DNA of 64,000 nt, from positions 142,311,902 through 142,375,901 of the forward strand of contig CM053276.1 in assembly GCA_028583415.1 (NCBI GenBank). Reading direction: 5' to 3'. The stretch is from Protea cynaroides (lineage: Eukaryota; Streptophyta; Magnoliopsida; Proteales; Proteaceae). Within the stretch, counting starts at the first letter, position 1. Each line of letters begins with the position of its first letter. The notes under the pieces were generated by a model that was not told where the DNA came from, ran no database searches, and saw only the letters and a list, made by a program, of their open reading frames with translations. The translations under genes and the position numbers were made by a program. This document shows, one piece after another, positions 22,666 through 33,800 of this stretch.

Positions 22666-23750
22666 CAAACATGCAGAGTTCATTAGAAACACTCCATAAA
22701 ATAAGTAAGAATCTATCCCTCACCTGATAGGTGAGATCTACTCACCCTCTGAGTATCAGAGGTTTTCCCTTGCATCTCATGTTATCACTTGTAGTTAAAA
22801 GTTTAGTTATTAACATTTAGGCTTGCCTTAGATAGGGTTTACCATCACTTTGCATTCCTAGGTATAGTCTTTGGTCAAGAGGGGAGGGTGGAGAGCTTAG
22901 AGTTATGCTCTGAGTTTCATTCCCCCTTCACTAGGTTTTTTCGGTTGCAGGGACTCCGAATGCATCTTGCAGCTGATCCCTCATCTGGACATAGATTGGA
23001 CCTTACTATGATTGTCCAGCTGCAGCTCTGGTCGCAATAGACATGCGATCGAACACTTCCAGAGCCCCTTCTGGAATGGTTCGGCTACAGCTCTGGTTGC
23101 ACGTCTATATAGACATGCTACCAGACCCTCGACCAGAATGTTCCCGAGAGATGTCCTGGCTTGTTGCTCTGTCCGGCAGCATGTATTATGCGACCGGACA
23201 TGCAATCGAAGACTCTCCGACTGTGTTCTCAGTCTGGATCTCAGATAGGTGTTATGTTGTTTGGTTGTGATTCTTATTAATCTAGGTCTCGTCCCGTGTA
23301 GGGTTCCACACCCATGTTCGTATTAAGTCTCCACCCTAAGTTTTCGTATTCCGTTCCATTTGCACACAATGTACGTTGTTCAGGTTCCCGTCGAACTGGG
23401 TTAGTGGTGGTTGCAACCATTAATGGCCACTGGAGGTTTCCTCCATGCAACCCATCAAGGATGCTTCAATCCTTGGTAAGGGTTATCAATTCTCATACCT
23501 GGTTGGTATTCGTTTGTGGTACGGGCGATCGAAGATGAGTACTGGCGGCACTTCGTCTTTTTCTCTTCTGCTCTTCTCCCTCTTCGGAATCCCTCCCCTT
23601 ATGCCAATAACGCACCAGAATGTTTCGGGTTTCTGAGTTGTGCAACAAAGGGGAAGAATGAGAGAGAGAGTTCTTGAGGGACTGGAGTCTCTCACTCCTG
23701 TTGGCTCTCTAACTCCCTGGGGGATGAGGGTCACATGGGTATCTACATCG
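22666..23750. other. Intergenic; partly repeated CTGCAGCTCTGGT blocks
   Basis: GCAGCTCTGGTCGCA near 23021 and ACAGCTCTGGTTGCA near 23087 begin a degenerate repeat that includes TAGACATGC. It may be LTR sequence. No gene is recognised. Confidence 0.35.
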
Positions 23751-23752
23751 TC

Positions 23753-23966
23753 TCCTCCCAGTGGTGCTGGGAGGACAATGGCAACCTATCCCGGATGGTT
23801 GCCACGTGGCCCTCGGTGAATCCGAAACCCACGTCCGAGCCGACACCCTCTGTCGGCTTGGCTTGTCGGCTGGGTGTCGGCTCGGACGTGGGTCTCGGAT
23901 TCACCAAGAGCCACATGGCAACCATCCGGGATAGGTTGCCACTGTCCTCCCAGACCACTGGGAGGA
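23753..23966. repeat. Long inverted repeat (hairpin), arms about 95 bp
   Basis: The left arm 23753-23848 and right arm 23872-23966 are near-perfect reverse complements with a loop of about 23 bp. The arms include GGCAACCTATCCCGGATGGT and CACGTCCGAGCCGACACCC. Because of the symmetry, both strands carry nearly the same open frame. It could be a foldback element or a hairpin RNA source; no flanking duplication was found. Confidence 0.9.
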
Positions 23967-24211
23967 AAGGATGCGGATCCATCACATGGAGTCCTTTCAG
24001 TGGGAGAGGTTAGTGTGAGGTGGGCCTCGCATTAATCCTACTTAAAGTAAATCATGGATTTTGGGTTTTACCCGCTCCGTGTCCTATTCGGCTGCACTTG
24101 TTGTCGGGTCTTGCGATCGGACAGAGTTAATTTGATGTTACTCTATCCAATGCTCAGGGAGGTTTCTTACCATGTTATTTTTCTGGTTTGGATGCCAACA
24201 CTGGCGTTGTC

Positions 24212-24353
24212 CCACTCATCTACGAGTGGGAAGACCTGTCACATATCAAAATCCAAATCAGTATGGGATTTCAGGGTGCGGGCCACTCATCTACGAGTGG
24301 GAAGACCTGTCACATGTCAAAATCCAAATCAGTATGGGATTTCAGGGTGCGAG
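24212..24353. repeat. Tandem duplication, 71 bp x 2
   Basis: Units 24212-24282 and 24283-24353 differ at only a few bases. Each starts with the palindrome CCACTCATCTACGAGTGG and contains CAAAATCCAAATCAGTATGG. Confidence 0.95.
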
Positions 24354-25259
24354 TCTTACAACCTTTGGCAAGTATCAAGCGTGAAGATCCGACAAGTACT
24401 ACTTCTAACGACTGCATCTCACTCATCCTTTTGGTGAGTTTTTTTTTATTGCATATCCTCGAGCGTGAAGATATGAAATTTATTGCTGTTCGCAGCCTAT
24501 ATTATGGTCATGAGCGTGAAGATAGGAATACGTGATGGGTGCTCTACCAGGATTCCATGAAAGTGAATGAAGTATAATCTAACACCAACAGTACTAAAAA
24601 TGGGTGCCTAATATTCCATTGAAATTACCCAGAAAAGAAAATCTTAAACGTTGCAAAAACTATTAGGAAAGATCCAAAACAAAATGGGTAAGCAAGATTC
24701 TATCAGAAATTTCGAGGAGACAACTATTTATGGTAAAAAGAAAGAAATAAAGAAAGGAAGGGTGCTGAATTCCACTAAAATGGCAAAGGGAAGGCAAAAT
24801 TGTCGCGGAAAGTAAAGGGTTTAGAATAAACAGGCAGGCTCCTATCCAAAAATAATACCTACCATAATAGATAACAGTCTCTTTGTGTGCCTGAAGAAGA
24901 GTGGGGCGAGAGCAACTGCAGAATCTGCAGCGTGAAAAATCTAGCAATCTGAGAATCGCTTTAGTTGGAGGCCCAGTTGGAAAGAGGTTTGGGTTTCCTG
25001 CAGCCTTGCAATCCCTGCAGTCCCATCCGAGCCATTGAAAACACGTCTACATGTACATCAATGCAATCCAACGGCCCTGATTGGGCTACAGGGACTGCAT
25101 GATTACAGAGGATCCAAGCCAATTGGAAAGAGCATGCGGAGTGTAGCAAGAGAGGAATGCCGCAATAAATGAGAGGGTAACACAAGAAGTTCTACCGTGG
25201 GAGAGAGAAAAAATGATTAATGGACAACTCAAATTTAAATAACAAGGCAAAGACCCCCG

Positions 25260-25263
<4 letters not shown>
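24354..25263. other. Intergenic with dispersed GAGCGTGAAGAT motif
   Basis: AAGCGTGAAGATCCG near 24377, TCGAGCGTGAAGATATG near 24459 and TGAGCGTGAAGATAGG near 24510 repeat the motif that heads the 848 bp units at 20551 and 21399. No gene is seen. Confidence 0.5.

Positions 25264-25293
<30 letters not shown>
25264..25293. repeat. (CT)n microsatellite
   Basis: It is a run of about 15 CT units. Confidence 0.97.
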
Positions 25294-25296
<3 letters not shown>

Positions 25297-26104
25297 ATTA
25301 ATCCCTAATCTTCTAGCTTTTCTCCATTCATAGAAAAAATCAATGTGAAGAAACCAATGATTTACTGGCAACCTAACTAAAACCTATGGGAGATTGAAAT
25401 GCTGGTGAAGATTGAGAAGAATTTATTTATCTCTAGTGACAATCAAAGGCGACTTGAAGAACTAGTGGGAAGATCATCAAAACCCTCATCAAAACCCTAA
25501 ACTCCTCACCTTCAAAGAAATGACGTTCAACCCCCACCAGAAGGATCGTCATCGTTGATGCCAGAAAGTTGGAGGAAGTTGCAGGCAACTAATTTCTCGT
25601 CGCCTCCACTGAACACGATGAGAAGTGTGGGTACAAATGGGTTTAGGTTTCTATTCTAGAATCGATTTGCATTGGGAGGGATAATAATGGAACTTCATGT
25701 TCCATTAAGGGTAGAGACTTCACTACCCCATTAAGGATAATTTTGTCTTTAAACTTTTGAGGATTAGGTCTATGTGTAACATATTGAGAAAATTTCACAC
25801 CTCCCCTGTAGTAATGTGTTGCAAATTAAGTATGATTCTCAACCATCTGTTCTCAACTATTACTTTCCCAATAATTGTACTGCATTCTTTGTGCTGACCT
25901 GCGTCATGCATTATGCATCACAAATACACTCACCCCGGGCTTGCGTGCTGCGCTTTGTTCAGTGCTTAACCCCCACTCGAGCCACGTGATGTAATTATGA
26001 GCCTCGTGTTTAGAAACCAACTTACCCAAAGTGAAATATCTACGAATGACGGTAATGAAATATTAAAATGCACCATGATATGCAATGAGGCATTACATTC
26101 ACGA
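25294..26104. other. Intergenic
   Basis: No gene or complete repeat is recognised. 25670-25800 has the look of a common AT-rich dispersed repeat. Confidence 0.4.
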
Positions 26105-26265
26105 ATAAGAGTCTTACGCGATCATCAAAAAACGCCCGCTTGACTGCGTTTGGAAGTAGAGATTGATCCTCGAATCTAGCTGAGACTTGATTATTAGATG
26201 CTTCTTTAGCAAGCTCGTCAGCCACCTGGTTGCATGGGGTGCTATTCCCTACATACCAAAGTGAA
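26105..26265 (-). pseudogene. RNase H-like (RVT_3) fragment
   Basis: The minus strand reads LWYVGNSTPCNQVADELAKE then ASNNQ. The NQVADELAKEAS block is the C-terminal helix of the RNase H-like domain found in plant LINE-derived proteins. No catalytic acidic residues are covered. Truncated. Confidence 0.55.
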
Positions 26266-27742
26266 CAAGCTCAACGGAGTAATTTTACTAGAACTAGAGG
26301 CCAAGATTACAATGTTTTTCTGCTTTGCTACTGTTTCAATATAAATTGGTATTTGAAACAAAATAAGAACAAACATTACAATACAAACGAAGGAAAATCC
26401 ACCGAAGCCAATGCTTGTTTAAAAAGAAAAAAGAGAGCTAGTAACTAGAACTAATACAATTGATTTTCAATATTTTTCTAATTTGCAAGTTTCACAATAT
26501 AAATTGATACTTCAGCAAAAGAAGGAAACACACTTTTCAATACAAATAACAAGTTGTTTCAATATTAAGTACACAGAAATAGAACCATCCAACCCGATAT
26601 ATGCTTGATGAGATGCCACCATAATTGATGCATTGTGCAGAAAAAGACCTAGGTCCTTAAGGACGTTCCCAATATCCTCATCACCAAGTCCTGAAAAACA
26701 GTGTTGAGTTAAAATTTAACACTACGTTTGACACTTTTGGTGATATAATTAGTAGACAAGATCAGAGGTTTAATTAGGAGCATGAAGAATGACGAGGACA
26801 AGTATAATGAAGTAGAGATTTAACCTTTACCAGAAACAGAAGATAGCATCCATCAGCAATGTTGATTTGATCTCTCCCCCACCCTCCAACCCCAAAAATT
26901 CCCATTGTACTTGGTACGAAATTAATAAAGAAGACATGCTAATAACATGTTCTGAAGAACTCGAATGATTTGAAGAATTCGGATGAATGACCCCGGATGA
27001 AGGAAAAAATAACAGAGGCACCGCAAGCTGATGCAAAGGTATTTGAGTGAGTGAAGAGGAGGGAGACATCCTGCTGCTGGGTATCTAGTAGACGACAAAT
27101 AGCATCACTCTCCACTCTAGGGAGCACAACAACATTATCAGAGAAGCAAGAAGGTGCTGTAGTGGAAGTAGTAAAAAAATCACCAAATGAAATAGGATAC
27201 ATGGTAGACTTGCCTGAACACAACTACCTTGGCCTAAGCCCATTGGAGCCCTCTATAGGAAGAGAGTCCCAGCACTGTTCCTCGGTGTGATGAGGATGAC
27301 CACACTGCTCATACATCAAATTTTCTCTCTCAAGGGTGCATACAACATACAAAAAATGCTCTTGGATGATCCAACATGAATTGAGCAATCTTTATGGTTA
27401 ATAATACATGACACTGGTGAAAAAAGGAGACAGAAGAATTGAAAATTATGCGCAAGAGAAAAGTAGTCTATAACGGTTATAAGGCACGCGATACAACAAG
27501 AACAGAGCTTTCACAGCAACTTCATTACTTACAAGCTCACAGAATTAGTGTAGTGGGAAAAAAAAATGTAGTACTTTCACTTCAAACTTAAAATGACAAG
27601 CCGCAAGGAATATAAAAAAAGATCCGGTACTTCCACTTCAAACTTAAAATGACAAGCTGTTACTCATGAGACATGCTGGTAGGCTCCTTTCATTTCGCTC
27701 TAAAGGGTATTAAAAATGAGAATTCAGAGAGAAACGAATATC
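26266..27742. other. DET1 downstream flank
   Basis: It holds the DET1 3' UTR, whose end cannot be placed, plus AT-rich sequence. A 31 bp block CACTTCAAACTTAAAATGAC with flanks occurs twice (near 27571 and 27629). Open frames around 26940-27290 resemble nothing I know. Confidence 0.4.
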
Positions 27743-27879
27743 CTATCTACGGAAGTGAATATTCACAACAGAAGGCTGCAAGAATGTTTGTTGGATAGAA
27801 AGAGCAAGGGGCAAGATTGGGTGGAATAGGAATGAATATATTTTCTTCGTCCGACCATCTGCACCACCAGCTTCTGGGC
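27743..27879 (-). CDS. DET1: DET1 exon 11 (stop codon)
   Basis: It completes a glycine codon across the junction (acceptor AAATAG), then PEAGGADGRTKKIYSFLFHP and IQQTFLQPSVVNIHFRR before TAG. The extreme C terminus VVNIHFRR is identical to Arabidopsis DET1. Confidence 0.95.
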
Positions 27880-30800
27880 CTATTTGGGGAAGCAAAAGCA
27901 TTACAGGCCTCCAGTTAGTACGTTTTCAGAATCAGGCAGCTTCAATTTCCAACAAAGAAGCTTATAACTCAGCAACAGTGGACTTTTTCTAAAGAGTTAA
28001 AGATCCATGTCACCCTTAAGTCCAATCTCAAGAAAATATTGAGGAAAAACATCTTTTGTGTATAGGCAACAAAAATATATATGTGGTAAGCTCCTTCCCT
28101 GAAAGGAGCTGCTCAAGTTGCAATCCACATATAGCATGCTCTAGGGATTGTCAGTTTGTTCAGAGTCATTGACCTGGTTTTATCTTGAACCTCAGCAAAT
28201 TTGGATGCCTCCTCGAAATGAACTTGATAGGATGGTCCGTGGATTGTCTATGTCGGTCAGTTGCAGAAATCAACTGCAATAGCAAGCAATAAAAAATGTG
28301 ATAATTCCATGGCCTAATATAATAGGATCTATACTGATAGTAGCAGTAAGAATAAGCCATAATCTAAATTAACGGAAAAAAAAAAAAAAAAAAAAAAGAA
28401 TAGAACAGCTTAAGCCTAGACAAGCAGTGATAGAAAAGTTCTGAAGAATAGACCAATTGTAACATTAATAAAATATACAAAAACCGGCTTCCAAAAGCTG
28501 GCTACTAAAACTTGATCAACATCACATAAAATGAATCGCACGATATAATCAAACAATAAAGAAATAAAACCCAATGCACCACAATATAATCAAGTAATAA
28601 AACAACACATGACAACTCCTTGGAGGTTAAAAAAATAAAATAAAATAAGAAGCCAATCCGTTCAAACAGTAACAAAGGTGAATTTGATGGAAATGCAATT
28701 CCGGAATCTGATATCACCATGCTTGCCTCCAATAGCTCTATTCAATTCATGCAGCACTCCGCTAGTCATGCAACTTGGGCTCAAAAATCCAAACCCATCT
28801 AAAACTCTTGTTGAACACAATGACCCACTGAGAGGGGGGTGAATCAGAGGCACACAAAAACACTTCAAACTCTAAAAACCACAACCACACTTCTAATAGC
28901 TGGGAGGTCTTCTGCTCAATCTCTCACACTCACAAGGCACGGCACGATCACAACACAACACACAAGAGGACATACCACGGAACCACAATAGAATATCAGT
29001 CACATGGCAACTTCGTTAGAATCCAGATGCTTTATACATATTGTTCACCTAATTCTTATGTAAGCAATTTCAGCCTAAAAGAAATGCACCATATGGCACA
29101 ATTCTAACCGGTCTTTTTTGGGCAAGAATTGGATGGCTAATAAGCCTAAAATTTCAATGTTTATTTCCAAGAGGTAAAATATAGTGATCTTTAAGGAGGA
29201 TGGAAAAGGAACTTTGTCTTTCTTTTACCTACTGGAAACAAACATTGAAATTTTTTTTTTTATATATAAAATGTTTCACGGTAAAATTTTACTTCAAAAA
29301 AAACAGAGGTTAAGAGAAACTTTCACTAAATGGTGGACCATACGATTGGAAAAGCTTTGAACCCTTTTCCCTTTCAAAACTGTGCCTCCAAAACAGTTAG
29401 TTCTTCCTTAATTTAGCATCAGTGGAATCTCACTATAGGAGAAAATTCTCCAGCTTGGTAAGTCCCTTAAATCTCTTCTTCTCTACCTTTACGTTTCTTT
29501 GTTTGAGCTTGTGTATTTTTTCCCTTAAAAATGCAAAGCTTGTCCACATGAAAAGGCTTGGTTTTTCTTTTCCTTTCCTTGTTTGCAATTTTTTGCTTCA
29601 TCTCTTTGTCTTGTGTGATAGCTGTTAAGTCCTGTCCATCCCCTATCTGATTATTTCCCCTCATTACTATTGTTGCATATATCATGGTAAGTTCACATCA
29701 TCCATCTCTATCATGAGAGTAATCAGGTTTTGGATTCTTGCAACAACTGATATGCCTCTGCTATTTGTGAATCTTTTGCTGGAATACAGGCTTCCAATAA
29801 TAACTTTATGGCTTTTTGGCCTCCCAAGCAATTTGTATTTGATATGCTCTGAAACCAAGCAAGGTCATAATGATGTGGAGGAGAAGAGACCCAACATGGT
29901 TGCATTCAATCTCACAGAATCGCCACTACCTGTCGGAAGTCTAGTAATGGAATGAAGCGAGGACCAAGCTTGAGCAAGACGATGAGAGGATGATCCACCC
30001 AGCCGCCAATACCATCGCAAAGGATGGAAGAGACAAAGGTCATTCGATCACATCCCGAGTCCAACTGGATCCTATCGCCATACTTCAGCCCAAGGACACC
30101 ATTAGGATGCCAGTTGTCTAGCCAAAGTAAGGTGGTGGACCCATTATCAGTAACGGATTTAATGATATCGGTAATAAGTGATCTAAGCTCCAACATCTTC
30201 CTCCAGACCCAAGATGAGGTTTGCCCAGAAGCTGCCATCCATACAGAAGCCCAGCGATGCCCAATTAATGGTATGGAAAAATGTTGTTGTTCTCCAAACC
30301 TTTCCACAAAAAAATCATTGATCAAGGATTCAATGTTCTAAGATACAGAAGAAGGAAGACCAAAAACCCCCTGTCCAGTAAACATAAGAGCTCTACATAA
30401 CTAATCTGATCAACTCAAGGTGGCCTGCATAAGATTGTAGGGCATCATCTTTTGTTGCTGATATGATTGAAGAAACCTGTAAAGGTAGTAAAGAAGTGTG
30501 GCCCAAACTTGAGAGAAGATAGAGTAGTGAAGAGATTAGCGGGATGTCTCTAAAATCTAAACCAGTAGAAAAATTCAAAAATGCTCATTTAAACAACATT
30601 TTCCTCCTAACTAGGATGGCAACAATTCTACGCCATGACAATCGTCAACATATTATAATCATTATAACTGCCAAAATTGACTAAAACTATGAAACCAAAC
30701 CCCACATTAAATGAAAAAGTGGGGAAGAAGCAACCATGTAAATCAGTAAAGAAGCTGAATATTACATGAATGGGTGATTCAACTAGTTCATTGTTTCACC

Positions 30801-33800
30801 TAAGGTAGTACATACTTCAATCCACATCCCATTTGGTTGCAGGTTTCTTTAGCAACTAACTCTGCTAAAGCAACATCATAGAAAAGGACCAGTGCGAATA
30901 ATAGAACTGGAGGCTCTAATTGTTTCAAATTCATGACAAAGTAATGTGGATTCTAGAACACAGTAGCAAGGTAGGATTTTGAAAACTGGAATCAAACAAG
31001 AACCAAATCTGATTTTATATATCTGAAGAAAAGATTCTGAAAATTAGTTTCAAAACCCATGCTTCATTTCCACCGGGTGGGAGGGGGCACTGCAGTTCTA
31101 AATCAAACCTTTTCATCAAACCGGAAAAGTGATTGGTCAAAATAGGGAGAAGGACTTAGCGACTGGCAACTGAAAGGCAAGGAGGCCAGCATCTTCTTTA
31201 CAAACTGCAGAAGACAGTGACACAGGTTAAATATACTGCACCTCAAGGAAGAACACACTTGCATAAATAATAGTAATTACGCTTTAAAAACGCTTTCTTC
31301 ACAAACCATGTATTAAATAACATAACAATACAGCAGTAAGTGGATACTAGCTAAAATTCCAACAATAAGATACCTGAGGGAAGCTACTTGTTTTACTTTT
31401 CACGTTCCTGAGTTGCTCAAGAGCATGGATGTTGTTGGAGTGAAACGATATGAAGTTCATGTATAACGAGTTTCCTGATGCTGCATGAAAGTGGTCACAA
31501 TACCGTTCAAACAAGTAGTAAAGTTCCTCGGCGGAATTCTGGTGAAAAGCATTATACATTTAACATGTTAGAGAGACTTACAAGTTTCATTCAAAATATT
31601 GACCAACAAAATCTACAAAGACTAACAAAATACCTGATAGAATGCAATTATCTCAGTTGTCTCCATATTATATACAGCAAAAAATGCAGGATGTTGATCA
31701 GTACTTCGTGATACCTATAGTTTCAGCGGTATATTGAGTTGCCATAACATTACATTAAGATATATTGCAAAAGACAAAAAAACTAAAAAGGTATTCCAAT
31801 CAAGGAACAGGAAACTATGTAACGCCCCAAATTCCTGTTTTCTTTCTTTTTTAAGAATAACAGTAAAAAAAAAAAAAAGGAATATCCAAATTACTATGCC
31901 TTAGGGTTAAAATAACGGCTATTTAATATGTTTTGGATTAAAATATCCTAGTTTAAATTCTGAATATTGACAAAAAGGGGATTAGAATCTTATTTGTTAA
32001 TTCATTAACATTAGATCTATTAATGAGATAAGTTTCCTAAAATATTAAATCACTTGCTGTAGGTGGGACCCACTACATATGAAAATAGAGTTGGATTAGG
32101 AAATAAATCCTATCCAGCCATAGACTATCTAATTAATACTAAACAATAAATAAAATTCAAAATTTAAATTAGTAAGGGGGAAAAAAAGAAATGTGAGTGA
32201 GGGAGAGGAAAAAGAGACGTGAGAGAAAAGGAAAGAAAAGAAAAAAAAAACGGTAGAGAACCTAAAACCGAGAGAGAGTGAAAGGAAAGAAAAAGAAAAT
32301 AAAAGAAAAGAGGAGAAAAAAACAATAGAGAGAGAGAGAGAGAGAAAGGAAGAGAAGAAGAAGAAGAAATGTGAGTGAGGGCGAGGAAAAAGAGACGTGA
32401 GAAAAAAGGAAAGAAAAGAAAAAAAATGGTAGAGAACCTAAAACCGAGACAGAGTGAAAGAAAAGAAAAAGAAAATAAAAGAAAAGAGGAGAAAAAAACA
32501 ATAGAGAGAGAGAGAGAGAGAGAGAAAGGAAGAGAAGAAGAAGAAGGACTGACCGTAAATACGTAAGTTCTCTAACTCAGATTTACTGAGTTCAGCCCCA
32601 GCTTCAGATCTGTCCCAACTCCTATTTCGGCTTCAGACCTAATCTGTTAGTTTCCTCTTAGTTTTGTTCTAAACAGTGTTTTAGGTCTTCTTTACCAACT
32701 TAAATATCAGTTTTCTTTTTAAAAACCAGTAAGCGAATCCGATTCGAGGACAGATAGCATAATATATTTTTTGTACCAGAATGTATAGGGATCTTTCATA
32801 CCATGAACAGATCTATCTATACAGTCTAGATTTTATGAACAGTTTTTGTATATTGCCTACTATTATGACCAGTTCAGTTTTTGCCTATAGCCCATTATTA
32901 TAATCAGTCAATTTTTACAATAAATTACATTAAATTCTATATTGAATCTATAAGACAGATTTCAGCCATCCTTATTATGAGATCTTGACCCTACTATATG
33001 GCTAATGTTATACAGATTTATACAAATCATACTTTTCACAGATTTTTTTTTTATTGCGGTTCTGATTTATAAATATCATCATCTCAGTACATATAAGATT
33101 GTATATTGATATCTGAATTTATACTGAAATATATATATCGATTCATATACTATAGGGCGTCCCAATGCACAAGGCTCCCGCTATTGCAAGGTCTGGGGAG
33201 GGCAGAATGTACGCAGCCTTGCCCCCACAATATGGAGAGGTTGTTTCCAAGATTCGAACCCGTGACCACCAAGCTATAATATGACAACCTTATCGTCACA
33301 CCAAGGCTCGCCCTCGATTCATATACTATACTATATACAAAATTATAAACAGATTTTATACAAATTGTCATACAGTTTATATATATATATATATATATAT
33401 GGATTTCATATCCAGAATAGTCTCAACCTCAGATTTTGAATCTGTTTTATACCAGTTCTTATATCATTGTTATCAATCAATTACGTTAAATTTTACTACA
33501 CAGTACCATATACCAGATTTTGCACATCAGACCTTATTCTTACATCAGAGTTAATAACAGAGTTCAGGTCTGTTCAATACCACATTATGGGTCAATTTTA
33601 AGGTCAGATTCCATCCCAGTTTCATGTCATATTACTGATCAGATTTGTATCAGCTTATATGTGTATTTCAATCAAAATTATATCAATATATATGTGTCAG
33701 AATCAGATCAGATTAGATCAGTCCAGATCCTTAGATTAGATTTGGTAATTAAAGAAACTAAGAAGAGAAGATGTGAGTTTTAAGAGGGTCTGATTTAAAA

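Larger units (their letters stand above)
28274..31108 (-). other. DET1 intron 9 (2835 nt)
   Basis: Apart from the hairpin element and the L1 fragment, it has an A-rich tract at 28377-28397 and unassigned AT-rich sequence. Confidence 0.85.

Noticed and set aside
23735..24013. Overlapping 80-92 codon frames on both strands
   Set aside because: They mirror each other because of the inverted repeat; not protein genes.
26827..27290. Overlapping frames of 79-94 codons downstream of DET1
   Set aside because: No conserved motif and no splice-consistent extension; likely chance frames.
32262..32566. Lys/Glu/Arg-rich and Phe/Leu/Ser-rich frames
   Set aside because: They are composition artefacts of the purine tract.
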